Shown piece after piece: positions 1 to 7,936 of a DNA stretch of 47,112 nucleotides (position 1 is the first letter of the stretch; every line of letters starts with the position of its first letter). Origin of the DNA: Lamprocystis purpurea DSM 4197 (lineage in GTDB: Bacteria > Pseudomonadota > Gammaproteobacteria > Chromatiales > Chromatiaceae); assembly GCF_000379525.1 (NCBI RefSeq), contig NZ_KB902463.1, positions 47,921 through 95,032 on the forward strand, read 5' to 3'. A model generated the notes under the pieces. The model was not told the DNA's origin and ran no database searches. It worked only from the letters and a program-made list of their open reading frames with translations. The position numbers and the translations under genes are program-made.

Positions 1-417
1 GCTGGCCAGGGGGCCTTCGGCGGTGCCGGACGGTTCGGTGGTCAGGGCTTCGGCGCCAGAGCTGCCGGCGGCGGCCTTGGTGCCGGACAGGGCCGATTCG
101 GTGCTGGCCAGGGGGCCTTCGGAGGTGCCGGACGGTTCGGTGGTCAGGGCTTCGGCGCCGGGGCAGCCGGAGGCAGTGGACCCGGTGTCGGACAGGGCCG
201 ATTCGGTGCTGGCCAGGGAGCCTTCGGCGGTGCCGGCCGGTTCGGCGGTCAGGGCTTCGGCGCCGGGGCTGCCGGCGGCAGCGGACCCGGTGCCGGACAG
301 GGCCGATTCGGTGCTGGCCAGGGGGCCTTCGGCGGTGACGGCCAATTCGGTGGTCAGGGCTTTGGCGCCGGTGCGGCTGTTCAGGGGGCCGGTGCCCCGG
401 GCGGGGGCGTATTCGGC
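1..417 (+). repeat. In-frame tandem repeat, about 105 bp per unit
   Basis: The unit that begins GCTGGCCAGG recurs at 1, 103, 208 and 313, so the spacing is 102, 105 and 105 bp. All are multiples of three and keep the Gly-rich frame. The last unit is more divergent. The array runs off the left edge, so the copy number is unknown. Confidence 0.85.
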
Positions 418-768
418 GGTCAGGCGGGCGCACAGGGCGGTGCCGGCTCGCAAGGAGATAATCCAGCCCGGCGGCGAGCCGTCTTCCTCCGGATGCTGAT
501 GCGGCGCCGCATGGGAGGCGGTGTCAATGCCCAGTCCGGCGGACAGGGCGAACTGCAGCAGGGCGGCCAGACCTTCCCGGCGCTTGGCGCAGCAGGTGGC
601 GAGGGTCGCTTCGGCGGTCAAGGTTTCGGTGGTGCTGCGGCCACGGGCCTTGGCGGCGGACAGGGCGGCCTGTTTAGGAGGGAGCAGCCCGCGCAGGGCG
701 GCTTCGGGGCGACAATGCAGGGTTTCGAGGACCAGATCATCGACGGCTCTGCCGAACGGGAAAGCTAG
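1..768 (+). CDS. Glycine-rich FG-repeat protein, 5' end outside window
   Basis: The plus frame starting at base 1 is open to the TAG at 766-768 and gives 255 residues of a protein whose start lies outside the window. It is almost wholly Gly, Ala, Gln, Phe and Arg. A 35-residue unit rich in GRFG, GAFGG and GGQGFGAG motifs is repeated about three and a half times, followed by an Arg-rich patch (RRRAVFLR, then MRRRM), a second GQG/FGGQGF stretch, and a short acidic tail. Third codon positions are GC-rich in this frame, and it ends just before a hairpin, both of which favour it over the other open frames through the repeat. No catalytic domain is visible and I do not recognise a family. The composition is that of an intrinsically disordered, possibly self-associating protein. 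Function unknown. Confidence 0.6.
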   Translation, partial: AGQGAFGGAGRFGGQGFGARAAGGGLGAGQGRFGAGQGAFGGAGRFGGQGFGAGAAGGSGPGVGQGRFGAGQGAFGGAGRFGGQGFGAGAAGGSGPGAGQGRFGAGQGAFGGDGQFGGQGFGAGAAVQGAGAPGGGVFGGQAGAQGGAGSQGDNPARRRAVFLRMLMRRRMGGGVNAQSGGQGELQQGGQTFPALGAAGGEGRFGGQGFGGAAATGLGGGQGGLFRREQPAQGGFGATMQGFEDQIIDGSAERES

Positions 769-776
769 GAAGGCGA

Positions 777-801
777 GCCCCCCGACGCCGGTGCGGGGGG
801 C
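777..801 (+). terminator. Hairpin after the Gly-rich gene
   Basis: An 8-bp perfect GC stem (777-784 with 794-801) and a 9-base loop begin nine bases after the TAG of the Gly-rich gene. The nearest T-run (about 824-828) lies more than 20 bases downstream, so it is not a classic intrinsic terminator. The position suggests transcription termination or transcript-end protection. Confidence 0.45.
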
Positions 802-990
802 AACGGGAGCGCACCGCAACGGGCTTTTTCCCCGCCGATCCCTGCCGCAACGTTGACTGAACGGTGATCATCACTGCATCCGGGCTTCGCCACCGCTCTG
901 TTTGACCAAAACACGCTCTTTCTGCGGCAATAACCCGGTGCGCGCGGCCAGTCATGCCCCGCCCGGCGCGCCTGAACCGAGGGGATCGCA

Positions 991-2895
991 ATGCGAATAT
1001 TGGTGACCGGTGCCACCGGCTATGTGGGTTCACGCGTGGCGCGCCGCTTGGCCGGTGAGGGACATGCAGTCAAGGCATTGATCCGGCCCGCCTCGGCGGT
1101 TGTAAAGGACACAGTCGACACGCTGACGGCGCTTGGGGTCGGGATCGTCGTCGGCGATATCGCTGATTTACACAACGCTGCGGCTGCAGTGCGCGACGTG
1201 GACGTCGTCGTGCACCTTGCATGGCAGGGCAATCCCATGAACGTGCAACCTGCGTCACCGGGCAGCCCCTTCTTGGATTTCCAGGCCAATCTCCACGCGA
1301 TGAGCGGCTTGATCGAGGCGTGCAAGCAAGCGCAGGTGGGGAGGCTGGTCTTCGCCAGCAGCGTCTCTGTCTACGGTACGCGCAGCATGGAGTCGCCAAC
1401 ACCGCTTCGCGAGGAGGAGGGACCGAGCGACCTTGCGTTTATGCCGGGCCGTCGCTGGCACAACTTCGGCGCATCGAAGGCCGCGGCGGAATACCTCCTG
1501 CTGACGCACCTGCCCTGTCCGGAGCTCGTCATTCTCCGTTCGGCCATCGTCTATGGCGTCGGGGCACCATTGCCTTCCTCCTTGGTTGGTCGTCTGGTCA
1601 AGTCCGGACCGTGGGACAGCGGTCGGCACACGGTCCAGTGGATCCATATTGAGGACCTTGTCGAGGCCATCGATTTGGCTGTCCAAGCGCCGGATGCCGC
1701 CAACCAAATCTTCAATCTGGCAGGCAGCGAAGCGATCGACAATACGACCTTCCAGCACGGGGCCCTAAGGATCATCAATGCCGTGCAGCACGGGGCGGCG
1801 CAGAAGGCAGAGCCATTTTCGGAGCAAGCGGTTAGTCCTACCTTCGATATCCGTAAGGTACGGGCGGTGCTCGGATTCGTTCCGAGGAAGGGCATGGCAG
1901 AGGGGCTGGAGGAGATGGTCCGCGCCGTCTTGGCCGACTCAGGAGAGGCGGAAACGGCGGGCAAGGTCGCGTCGGCGCCTCGCATGCGCACCATGAACCG
2001 ACCACTCGGTCCCAATGCCGACGTCTCCATTGCAGGCAATCAGGCCCCGATGCTCGGAAAGACGGTCCTTGTCACCGGGGCCACCCGAGGCATCGGCCGT
2101 GTGACGGCCATCGAGCTGGCGCGCCTTGGGGCGACGGTTGTCGCCATCGGCCGCAGCGAGAAACGGGGAAAGGAGCTCGTCGAGGGGAGCGAGGTGCAGG
2201 AAATGCCCGGGGCGATCCACTTCATCGCCGCCGATCTCTCAAGCCAGGCAGAGACGCGAAGGTTGGCGGACGACTTCATGCAACGCGCATCTCGGCTTGA
2301 TGTCTTAGTCAATAATGCGGGCGGGTTCTTTGACCAACGGCAACTGACCGTCGATGGCATCGAGATGACGTTTGCCGTGAACCATCTGGCGTACTTTCTG
2401 CTCACGAACCTCCTGCTCCCTGCTCTTCGCGGCTCCGTCCCGTCACGCGTGGTCAATGTTGCCTCTCATGCCCATTACACGGCGCAGTTGAATCTGAACG
2501 ATCTCCAGGCGCTTCGACACTATGACCCGCTCGGCGCCTATGCCGATGCGAAGCTGGCCAATCTCCTTTTTACCTATGCCTTGGCGAGCCGACTCGAGGG
2601 CACCGGCGTCACGGTCAATGCCGTTCATCCAGGCTTCATCGCGACGGACGTCGGCACTCGGATACGGGATCACCTGCCATGGGCTGCCAGGGAGCGAATC
2701 TCGCGATCCGAGGTCAGCATAGAACAGGGTGCTGAGACCATGATATATTTGGCGAGCGCGCCAGAGGTCGAGAGTGCGAACGGGATGTACTTCGACAAGT
2801 GCCGGCCGGTGCAGTCGTCTCCTCTCTCTTACGACGCGAATTGGGCCGAGTATCTGTGGCAGACGTGCGCCCAACTGACCGGTCTTGCCGCGTAG
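991..2895 (+). CDS. Double SDR fusion: extended SDR + classical SDR
   Basis: A 634-residue protein made of two Rossmann-fold dehydrogenase domains. Residues 1-315 resemble NAD-dependent epimerase/dehydratases, with a GATGYVG nucleotide-binding motif and a SSVSVYG strand. In that domain the expected YxxxK reads NFGASK, so the catalytic Tyr is Phe. Residues about 350-634 resemble retinol-dehydrogenase-like classical SDRs, with TGATRGIG, NNAG, a Ser in VNVASH and an intact YADAK. The ATG at 991 follows an AGGGG ribosome site. It heads a plus-strand group with an esterase and another SDR. A gene of the same architecture lies convergent at 5038-6798. Likely a ketone/aldehyde oxidoreductase acting through the C-terminal domain, while the N-terminal domain may bind NAD(P) or substrate only. 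The substrate is unknown; a link to the lipid synthase downstream is inference. Confidence 0.85.
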   Translation: MRILVTGATGYVGSRVARRLAGEGHAVKALIRPASAVVKDTVDTLTALGVGIVVGDIADLHNAAAAVRDVDVVVHLAWQGNPMNVQPASPGSPFLDFQANLHAMSGLIEACKQAQVGRLVFASSVSVYGTRSMESPTPLREEEGPSDLAFMPGRRWHNFGASKAAAEYLLLTHLPCPELVILRSAIVYGVGAPLPSSLVGRLVKSGPWDSGRHTVQWIHIEDLVEAIDLAVQAPDAANQIFNLAGSEAIDNTTFQHGALRIINAVQHGAAQKAEPFSEQAVSPTFDIRKVRAVLGFVPRKGMAEGLEEMVRAVLADSGEAETAGKVASAPRMRTMNRPLGPNADVSIAGNQAPMLGKTVLVTGATRGIGRVTAIELARLGATVVAIGRSEKRGKELVEGSEVQEMPGAIHFIAADLSSQAETRRLADDFMQRASRLDVLVNNAGGFFDQRQLTVDGIEMTFAVNHLAYFLLTNLLLPALRGSVPSRVVNVASHAHYTAQLNLNDLQALRHYDPLGAYADAKLANLLFTYALASRLEGTGVTVNAVHPGFIATDVGTRIRDHLPWAARERISRSEVSIEQGAETMIYLASAPEVESANGMYFDKCRPVQSSPLSYDANWAEYLWQTCAQLTGLAA

Positions 2896-3104
2896 GCGAT
2901 GCGGTGTATAACCCAGGGCAATCGCATCAAGCACTGCTAATATTAGCGGATGCCCAGCAGACGCGGAATCGCCGTGAACTCATTGGATTTGGCCTCCGTG
3001 GCCACCTGCCCAAGCACCACCCGCTTGGCCGTCGGCCCGACACTGACCAGGTGCAACGCGGCCAACCCGTTGCTGCGGTTGTGCAAAATATATAGGGTCA
3101 CAGC

Positions 3105-4130
3105 ATGAACCTTCATCGACACAGGGTCTTCTCCCTGGCCATCTTATTGCTGCTCGCGTGCTTCGGGTCGTATGCGACGGCGCGGGATGAGATCCATACT
3201 CTTCGCCACGATGGCCTGACGCGACGCTTCCTCGTGCATCTGCCCCCTCAATACACGAAGGGCAAGGACCTGCCGATGGTCATGGTGTTTCACGGCGGTG
3301 GCGGGAACATCGAGAATATCATGAGAGAGACCAGGATGAATGTCGCGGCGGACCGGCATGGCTTCATCGCGGTGTATCCGGCCGGTACCGGGGGCAAGCG
3401 TCGGCGCATGCTGACCTGGAACGCGGGTTACTGCTGTGGGGAGGCGAAGGAGAACAACGTGGACGACGTTGGGTTCGTCTCGAAGCTAATCGACTTCATG
3501 GTCTCCAAGTATCAAGTCGACAGCCACAGGGTCTATGCCACCGGCCACTCCAACGGCGCCATGCTGTCGTTTCGCTTGGCGTGTGAATTGCCGGAACGGA
3601 TCACGGCGGTCGCCCCGAACAGCGGACATGGCCGGGTGCTGACCTGTCGCAGGGGAACGAGACCGGTCCCCATCATGTATCTACACGGAACAGAGGACAA
3701 AGGGCTCCCAATCGAGGGTGGAGAGTGCGGCGGCATGTTCCAGGATTTTTTGAATAGCGTGGGGATACCGGCCGATAGGAAGAGTGCCCTTTGGAAATGC
3801 GACTCGGTGCAGGCCGTGTTGAAGAAGTTTGCCGCGCGTAATGGGTGTTCGACCAAGACGCGGCGAACACGCATGAGCGGGGCGACCCTCGAAGGCTATC
3901 TGGATTGTCCGAAAGGCGGCGAGGTGGAGTTCTACCTCTTGGATGGTGCCGGTCATACCTGGCCAGGCGGGGAATACGGTACCGATGCCTGCGAGCGAAA
4001 ACCGGACGGGCGGTTATGCCAACAGTGGAAGGACCACGCGGGTGCGATCAGCCGTTTCAACGCAAACGAGAAGATGTGGGAATTCTTCTCCAAGTACAAA
4101 ATTGATCAGCAAGTGTCCTTGCCTCAATGA
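3105..4130 (+). CDS. Secreted PHB-depolymerase / feruloyl-esterase-family hydrolase
   Basis: A 341-residue alpha/beta hydrolase of the extracellular poly(3-hydroxybutyrate) depolymerase/LpqC/feruloyl esterase type. It has a hydrophobic N-terminal export signal (residues 8-20); LLAC at 16-19 could be a lipobox, so it may be a lipoprotein instead of freely secreted. The oxyanion loop is HGGGG (63-67), the nucleophile Ser149 sits in GHSNGAM, and Asp198 and His284 (GAGHTWPGG) complete the triad. Many Cys residues suggest disulphides in the periplasm or outside the cell. The ATG at 3105 has AGGG seven bases upstream. Its stop overlaps the start of the next SDR (ATGA), so the two are translationally coupled. 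The substrate (ester, polyester or aryl ester) cannot be told from sequence. Confidence 0.9.
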   Translation: MNLHRHRVFSLAILLLLACFGSYATARDEIHTLRHDGLTRRFLVHLPPQYTKGKDLPMVMVFHGGGGNIENIMRETRMNVAADRHGFIAVYPAGTGGKRRRMLTWNAGYCCGEAKENNVDDVGFVSKLIDFMVSKYQVDSHRVYATGHSNGAMLSFRLACELPERITAVAPNSGHGRVLTCRRGTRPVPIMYLHGTEDKGLPIEGGECGGMFQDFLNSVGIPADRKSALWKCDSVQAVLKKFAARNGCSTKTRRTRMSGATLEGYLDCPKGGEVEFYLLDGAGHTWPGGEYGTDACERKPDGRLCQQWKDHAGAISRFNANEKMWEFFSKYKIDQQVSLPQ

Positions 4131-4942
4131 GCGGTCGGCCTTCTGACACGGGGCAAGGACCCTTTGCCGGCCAGGTTGCCCTGATCTATGGAGGCGGGCG
4201 TGGAATTGGCGCGGCTTGTGCTATTGGGCTGGCCGAGGGGGGAGCCGATATCAGCGTGGTGTCGCGTACCTTCGGGGAGGTCCAGCGGGTGTGTGGGGTG
4301 GCTCAAGGTAGAGGGGTGCAGGCCGAGGCAATCGTCGCGGACCTAGGCGACCCTGATCAGATCATGCACTCGGTAGCGCGCACGATGGAGCGTTTCGGCC
4401 GTATCGATCTGGTCATCAACCTGGTGGCCGATACGGGGCCGTTGAACGTGGCAACTTGGGAGGTCTCGGAGGCGGATTGGCGCAGCATGTTAGCGGTCAA
4501 TGTCAGCGCACCCTGTGCCATCGCGCGCCTCGTGGTGCCGATCATGTTGCAGCAGGCGCGCGGCAAGCTTCTTTTTGCCACTTCCCCGTTTGGCGACAGG
4601 GTTACACCCGGTATGGGCGGCTACGGCTGCTCACGCGCTGCCGTCAACCATCTAGTGCTTCAGCTTGGCGCCGAGCTTCAGGGCTCCATCGTGGCTGCCT
4701 GCCTGGTCTATCCTGGGATCACCGATACGCCCGGGTTGCGCTCCTTTCGCGAACGACATCATGCGGGGGGGGCCAGCCTGCCATTTGCTTCCGCCGTGCA
4801 CCCAGAGAATATGGCGCGGTTGTTCCTTTGGGCAGCCCTACAGCCGCCTGACGCGATCAACGGGGCCGTCATCGCATGGAACGATCCACAGGTCCAGGCC
4901 GCCCTACGCGTCTTCTGGAGCGGACGCCCCGGCCGTTGGTAG
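4127..4942 (+). CDS. Classical SDR with Lys-to-Arg active-site change
   Basis: A 271-residue short-chain dehydrogenase/reductase. The start ATG at 4127 overlaps the TGA of the esterase, which implies translational coupling. Residues 10-16 begin the Rossmann fold; the cofactor motif is YGGGRGIG and there is a DLGDPDQ adenine-side motif. The usual NNAG is NLVAD. The catalytic Ser is present (FATS), but the YxxxK motif reads YGCSR, so the Lys that lowers the Tyr pKa is Arg. That may weaken or change catalysis, or the protein may mainly bind cofactor. It is the last plus-strand gene before a convergent SDR fusion. Length is normal for the family. Confidence 0.85.
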   Translation: MSGRPSDTGQGPFAGQVALIYGGGRGIGAACAIGLAEGGADISVVSRTFGEVQRVCGVAQGRGVQAEAIVADLGDPDQIMHSVARTMERFGRIDLVINLVADTGPLNVATWEVSEADWRSMLAVNVSAPCAIARLVVPIMLQQARGKLLFATSPFGDRVTPGMGGYGCSRAAVNHLVLQLGAELQGSIVAACLVYPGITDTPGLRSFRERHHAGGASLPFASAVHPENMARLFLWAALQPPDAINGAVIAWNDPQVQAALRVFWSGRPGRW

Positions 4943-5037
4943 CCGACTGAGTCTCGACAAATCACCACTCTCCCCGAGCCAACGAGCGCGGACAAGGTCG
5001 GTATCGAGCTCGGCAAGAAGTGCCGCGGCCATCGGCA

Positions 5038-6798
5038 TCAGACCATCTCGACCAGCGCCTTGCTGACTTGCCAGAGACGGGCGCAGACCGCAGGATCAGT
5101 GGTGGCGGGCGCGATCGGTGCCTGCACATCCTGATCCATGTAGATACCCGTCAACGGCGCAAGCCGGGGCTCCAGCAATAGGGCCGCCACATGGGTGGCC
5201 GCCTTTTCCGCAGACAGCATCCGGCCGCGACTCATCGGCGCCAGCTCAGGCCGCTCGCTCAGCCCCGCGCGGTCGAGGGTCTCGTTGCGTACGATGCCCG
5301 GACTGACCGTGGCGACCCGAGGCCCGCTTGGCCCCAGCCGCTCGGTCAAGCTGTTGGAAAACATCACGGTGGCAAATTTCGCCCGTCCATAGGCATCCAA
5401 CGGATCATAGCTGCGCGAGCAGAAGATATCGCTGAAATCAAGTCCGGAACGGCGGTAGATCTCCGAGATCAGGTTCACGATATGCCCGTCCGCCGGGATC
5501 GCGTCCAGCAGGAGAGTGGTCAGCAGGAAGTGGGCAAGGTAATTCACCGCGAAGGTGGCCTCGATCCCCTCGGCCGTCATCTGGCGGCTGGCGAAGACCG
5601 CGCCCGCGTTGTTCACCAAGACATCGACACGCGGGTGTCGGGCCAGGATGTCGGCAGCCAACTTGCGGACTTGGGCCATTTCCGAGATGTCGGCGATCAG
5701 AAGCTCGCCCGGCGTACAGCTCGGCCGCTCCTCAAGCTCGCGCATTAGCGCGTTGCCCGCCTCCTGGTCGCGGCCGACGGCAACGACGCGGGCACCGCAA
5801 CGCGACAGGATCACCGCCAGCTCGCGTCCGATGCCCACGGTTGCGCTGGTGATGACGCAGATCTTGTCCGTCAGCGGCCTGGACCGACTTTCCAGCGCGG
5901 CTATCACCGCGGGCAACCTGGGCTTGTTGTCGGGCACGCGTCCCTCCCGCCGCAGGGCGAAGACGATCTCCTGCGCACATTCGGCGAGACCCACCCAGGT
6001 GCTGTGGCCGGTGCGGAAACCCAGTAGCCGGGCGGCCTTGTCGATAGCCAGGACCGGCTGTTCCCGCGGATACTCCTGGCGCACCCGGTCCTCGGTCGCT
6101 TCGGAATCGGACAGCAGGCGGCCCAAGCGCTGAAGCTCGGACAACAGCACTTCGGGCGCGATCGCCGTCGGCTCGGCGATGTTGAAGACATTGCCTTGGG
6201 CATGGGGCAGGCGGGCCGCCGCGATGAACGCGGTGCAAAGGTCCTCGGGGTGGAGCCGCTGGAGCGGAGTCGGCGGGCACGCCGCCGCGCCCCCCAACAT
6301 GATCGCGCGTAGATCGGTGAGCGCGTCGGGATCGCTCCTGTCATAGAGTGCGGGTACCCGCAGGACCACCCGCCCGACCTTATGACCCGGCATGCCGGCG
6401 AAGACCCGCTCCAGCGCCAGCGCGACGTGCGCCGCCTCGGGCATGCCCTGCCCGTCCGGGCGCAGCGGGTCGCACTCGCGTAAAGGCACAGGGTACCCCA
6501 CCACGGGCGCATAGACTGCCGCATCGCTCAGCAGTATCGCACGCTTGACTGCTGCCCGATCTGCCGCGGCCATCAAACGGCGCACCCGCGCCTCGAGCAC
6601 AGCAGGGGGCAGATCGGTGCGAATGTCGAGCAGGAACAGCGCATCGGCCTCGGCCAAAGCCGCCTGGAGCGCGACATCGTTGTCAGTGGCCGCCAGGTCC
6701 CCGCCGGGCAGGCGGCTGACCTCCCAGCGCGCCTTTTCCAGTGCGGCACAAAGCCGCGCGCCCAGATCGCCGCCAGAATCCGAGACGACGCCCTTCAT
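5038..6798 (-). CDS. Double SDR fusion, N-terminal domain degenerate
   Basis: A 586-residue protein with the same layout as the fusion at 991-2895. Residues 1-290 follow the extended-SDR fold but have lost the typical GxxGxxG motif (SDSGGDLG) and have no YxxxK where it is expected (the region reads GMPEAAH). The C-terminal domain (about 305-586) is a retinol-dehydrogenase-like classical SDR with NNAG, a Ser in NLISE and intact YGRAK; its cofactor motif is TSATVGIG, with the first Gly replaced by Ser. The ATG at 6798 follows a GGTGG ribosome site. It lies 38 bases after the extended SDR gene at 6837-7799, probably in one transcript, and converges with the plus-strand SDR group across 95 bases. 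Probable oxidoreductase; substrate unknown. Confidence 0.85.
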   Translation of the reverse strand: MKGVVSDSGGDLGARLCAALEKARWEVSRLPGGDLAATDNDVALQAALAEADALFLLDIRTDLPPAVLEARVRRLMAAADRAAVKRAILLSDAAVYAPVVGYPVPLRECDPLRPDGQGMPEAAHVALALERVFAGMPGHKVGRVVLRVPALYDRSDPDALTDLRAIMLGGAAACPPTPLQRLHPEDLCTAFIAAARLPHAQGNVFNIAEPTAIAPEVLLSELQRLGRLLSDSEATEDRVRQEYPREQPVLAIDKAARLLGFRTGHSTWVGLAECAQEIVFALRREGRVPDNKPRLPAVIAALESRSRPLTDKICVITSATVGIGRELAVILSRCGARVVAVGRDQEAGNALMRELEERPSCTPGELLIADISEMAQVRKLAADILARHPRVDVLVNNAGAVFASRQMTAEGIEATFAVNYLAHFLLTTLLLDAIPADGHIVNLISEIYRRSGLDFSDIFCSRSYDPLDAYGRAKFATVMFSNSLTERLGPSGPRVATVSPGIVRNETLDRAGLSERPELAPMSRGRMLSAEKAATHVAALLLEPRLAPLTGIYMDQDVQAPIAPATTDPAVCARLWQVSKALVEMV

Positions 6799-6836
6799 TC
6801 AACCCACCACCTGTTTGCGGGCACCATAGCCATCCG

Positions 6837-7799
6837 TCATTCAACCGGCAATTCGACAGGGAACTTGGCCGCGGTCGAGTAATAAAACTCGAGCCGACCC
6901 AGCACCTCGCGGAGGCAGTCCTTGGCGGTCATGCGCGGGCGCCACCCCGCTGCGCGCAGTCTTGCGGGGTAGAATTTCCGCAAGCCAACGTTGTTTCGCG
7001 ACGCGACCTCGGCGTAGGGGTTATCCTCTCGGCCGACGTTCATGATCTCCCACATCAGCGACAGTACGTCATAGGCGGTGATGGGCTCTTCGCCGGCGAC
7101 CAGCGCGCAACGGTTGCACAGATCAGGATGATCGGCCGCCAACAGCGCAGCGCTGCCGATATCGGTGCCGTGAGTCCATTGCATCGTGTCCCACATCCGC
7201 CGCAGACCCTCGGCCGCTTCGGGATTGCGGATCAGTTGAGTGACGACGTTGTCCACGAACGGGCTGGTGCGGCCAGAGATGATCGAGGGGCGCAGCATCA
7301 CATAGTCAAAGGCGCCCACCTCGGACGCCTCGAAGACGATATCCTCGGCTCGTATCAGGCTCTCGCCCAGTGCCTGCTGGGCGGGATTGCCATGGGCCTC
7401 GCGCGGGGCGTCGTCGGTCAACGGCCACAGGTCGGGAGTGCGATGCGGTACATGGACATTGTTGGATGATACCATCACAAAGCGCGACACCTTGCCCCGG
7501 CAGGCCGCTACCAGGTTGCGGGTACCTCCGACATTGACATGCTCCAGCATGTCGGGGTCGATCTTCGGCGGCGGGCCGATGAGCGCGGTGTGAAAGACGA
7601 GATCCACCCCTTCGAGCGCCTCGTCCAGCGCACGCAGATCGGCCAGGTCGCCCGGCACTATCTCGATCCGGTCGCGATAGTTGATTCGGTGCATCGAATC
7701 GGGGAGCGCGAAGACCCGGACCGCGTTGTCGGTCCGCATCAGGGCCTCCAGCACATACTGACCCACGGCACCGGAAGGGCCGGTCACCAGCATTTTCAT
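6837..7799 (-). CDS. Extended SDR (NAD-dependent epimerase/dehydratase-like), atypical active site
   Basis: About 320 residues. The N-terminus shows MLVTGPSGAVG, the nucleotide-binding loop of extended SDRs, then GDLADLRALDEAL and the FHTA and VSSNN strands. The YxxxK pair normally found about 30 residues after VSS is not visible; the region reads NPAQQALGES. C-terminal residues match the substrate lid of epimerase-type SDRs. The open frame extends to a TTG at 7811, but the ATG at 7799, 11 bases inside, places the start right before the Rossmann motif and is preferred; the ribosome site is weak. It lies 38 bases upstream of the double-SDR gene and 137 bases downstream of the TPR gene. Could be a nucleotide-sugar or lipid-intermediate enzyme, or a non-catalytic NAD-binding protein. 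Confidence 0.8.
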   Translation of the reverse strand: MKMLVTGPSGAVGQYVLEALMRTDNAVRVFALPDSMHRINYRDRIEIVPGDLADLRALDEALEGVDLVFHTALIGPPPKIDPDMLEHVNVGGTRNLVAACRGKVSRFVMVSSNNVHVPHRTPDLWPLTDDAPREAHGNPAQQALGESLIRAEDIVFEASEVGAFDYVMLRPSIISGRTSPFVDNVVTQLIRNPEAAEGLRRMWDTMQWTHGTDIGSAALLAADHPDLCNRCALVAGEEPITAYDVLSLMWEIMNVGREDNPYAEVASRNNVGLRKFYPARLRAAGWRPRMTAKDCLREVLGRLEFYYSTAAKFPVELPVE

Positions 7800-7936
7800 C
7801 TGGTCTCGCAAGAAGGTCTGGTCGCCGACATACAGTGATCCCTTTCCACCCTTAGTAACTGTCCATCAATTACTTCCCGCTTTGAGCGTCAACGTCGGCC
7901 AACAATCGGGAAATAGAAAATGGACACTTTCTTAGC

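Noticed and set aside
23-499. Open frame with Pro/Val/Ser-rich repeats over the Gly-rich array
   Set aside because: It is a second frame through the same 105-bp repeat; the Gly-rich frame is open from base 1 to 768, has GC-rich third positions and ends at a hairpin.
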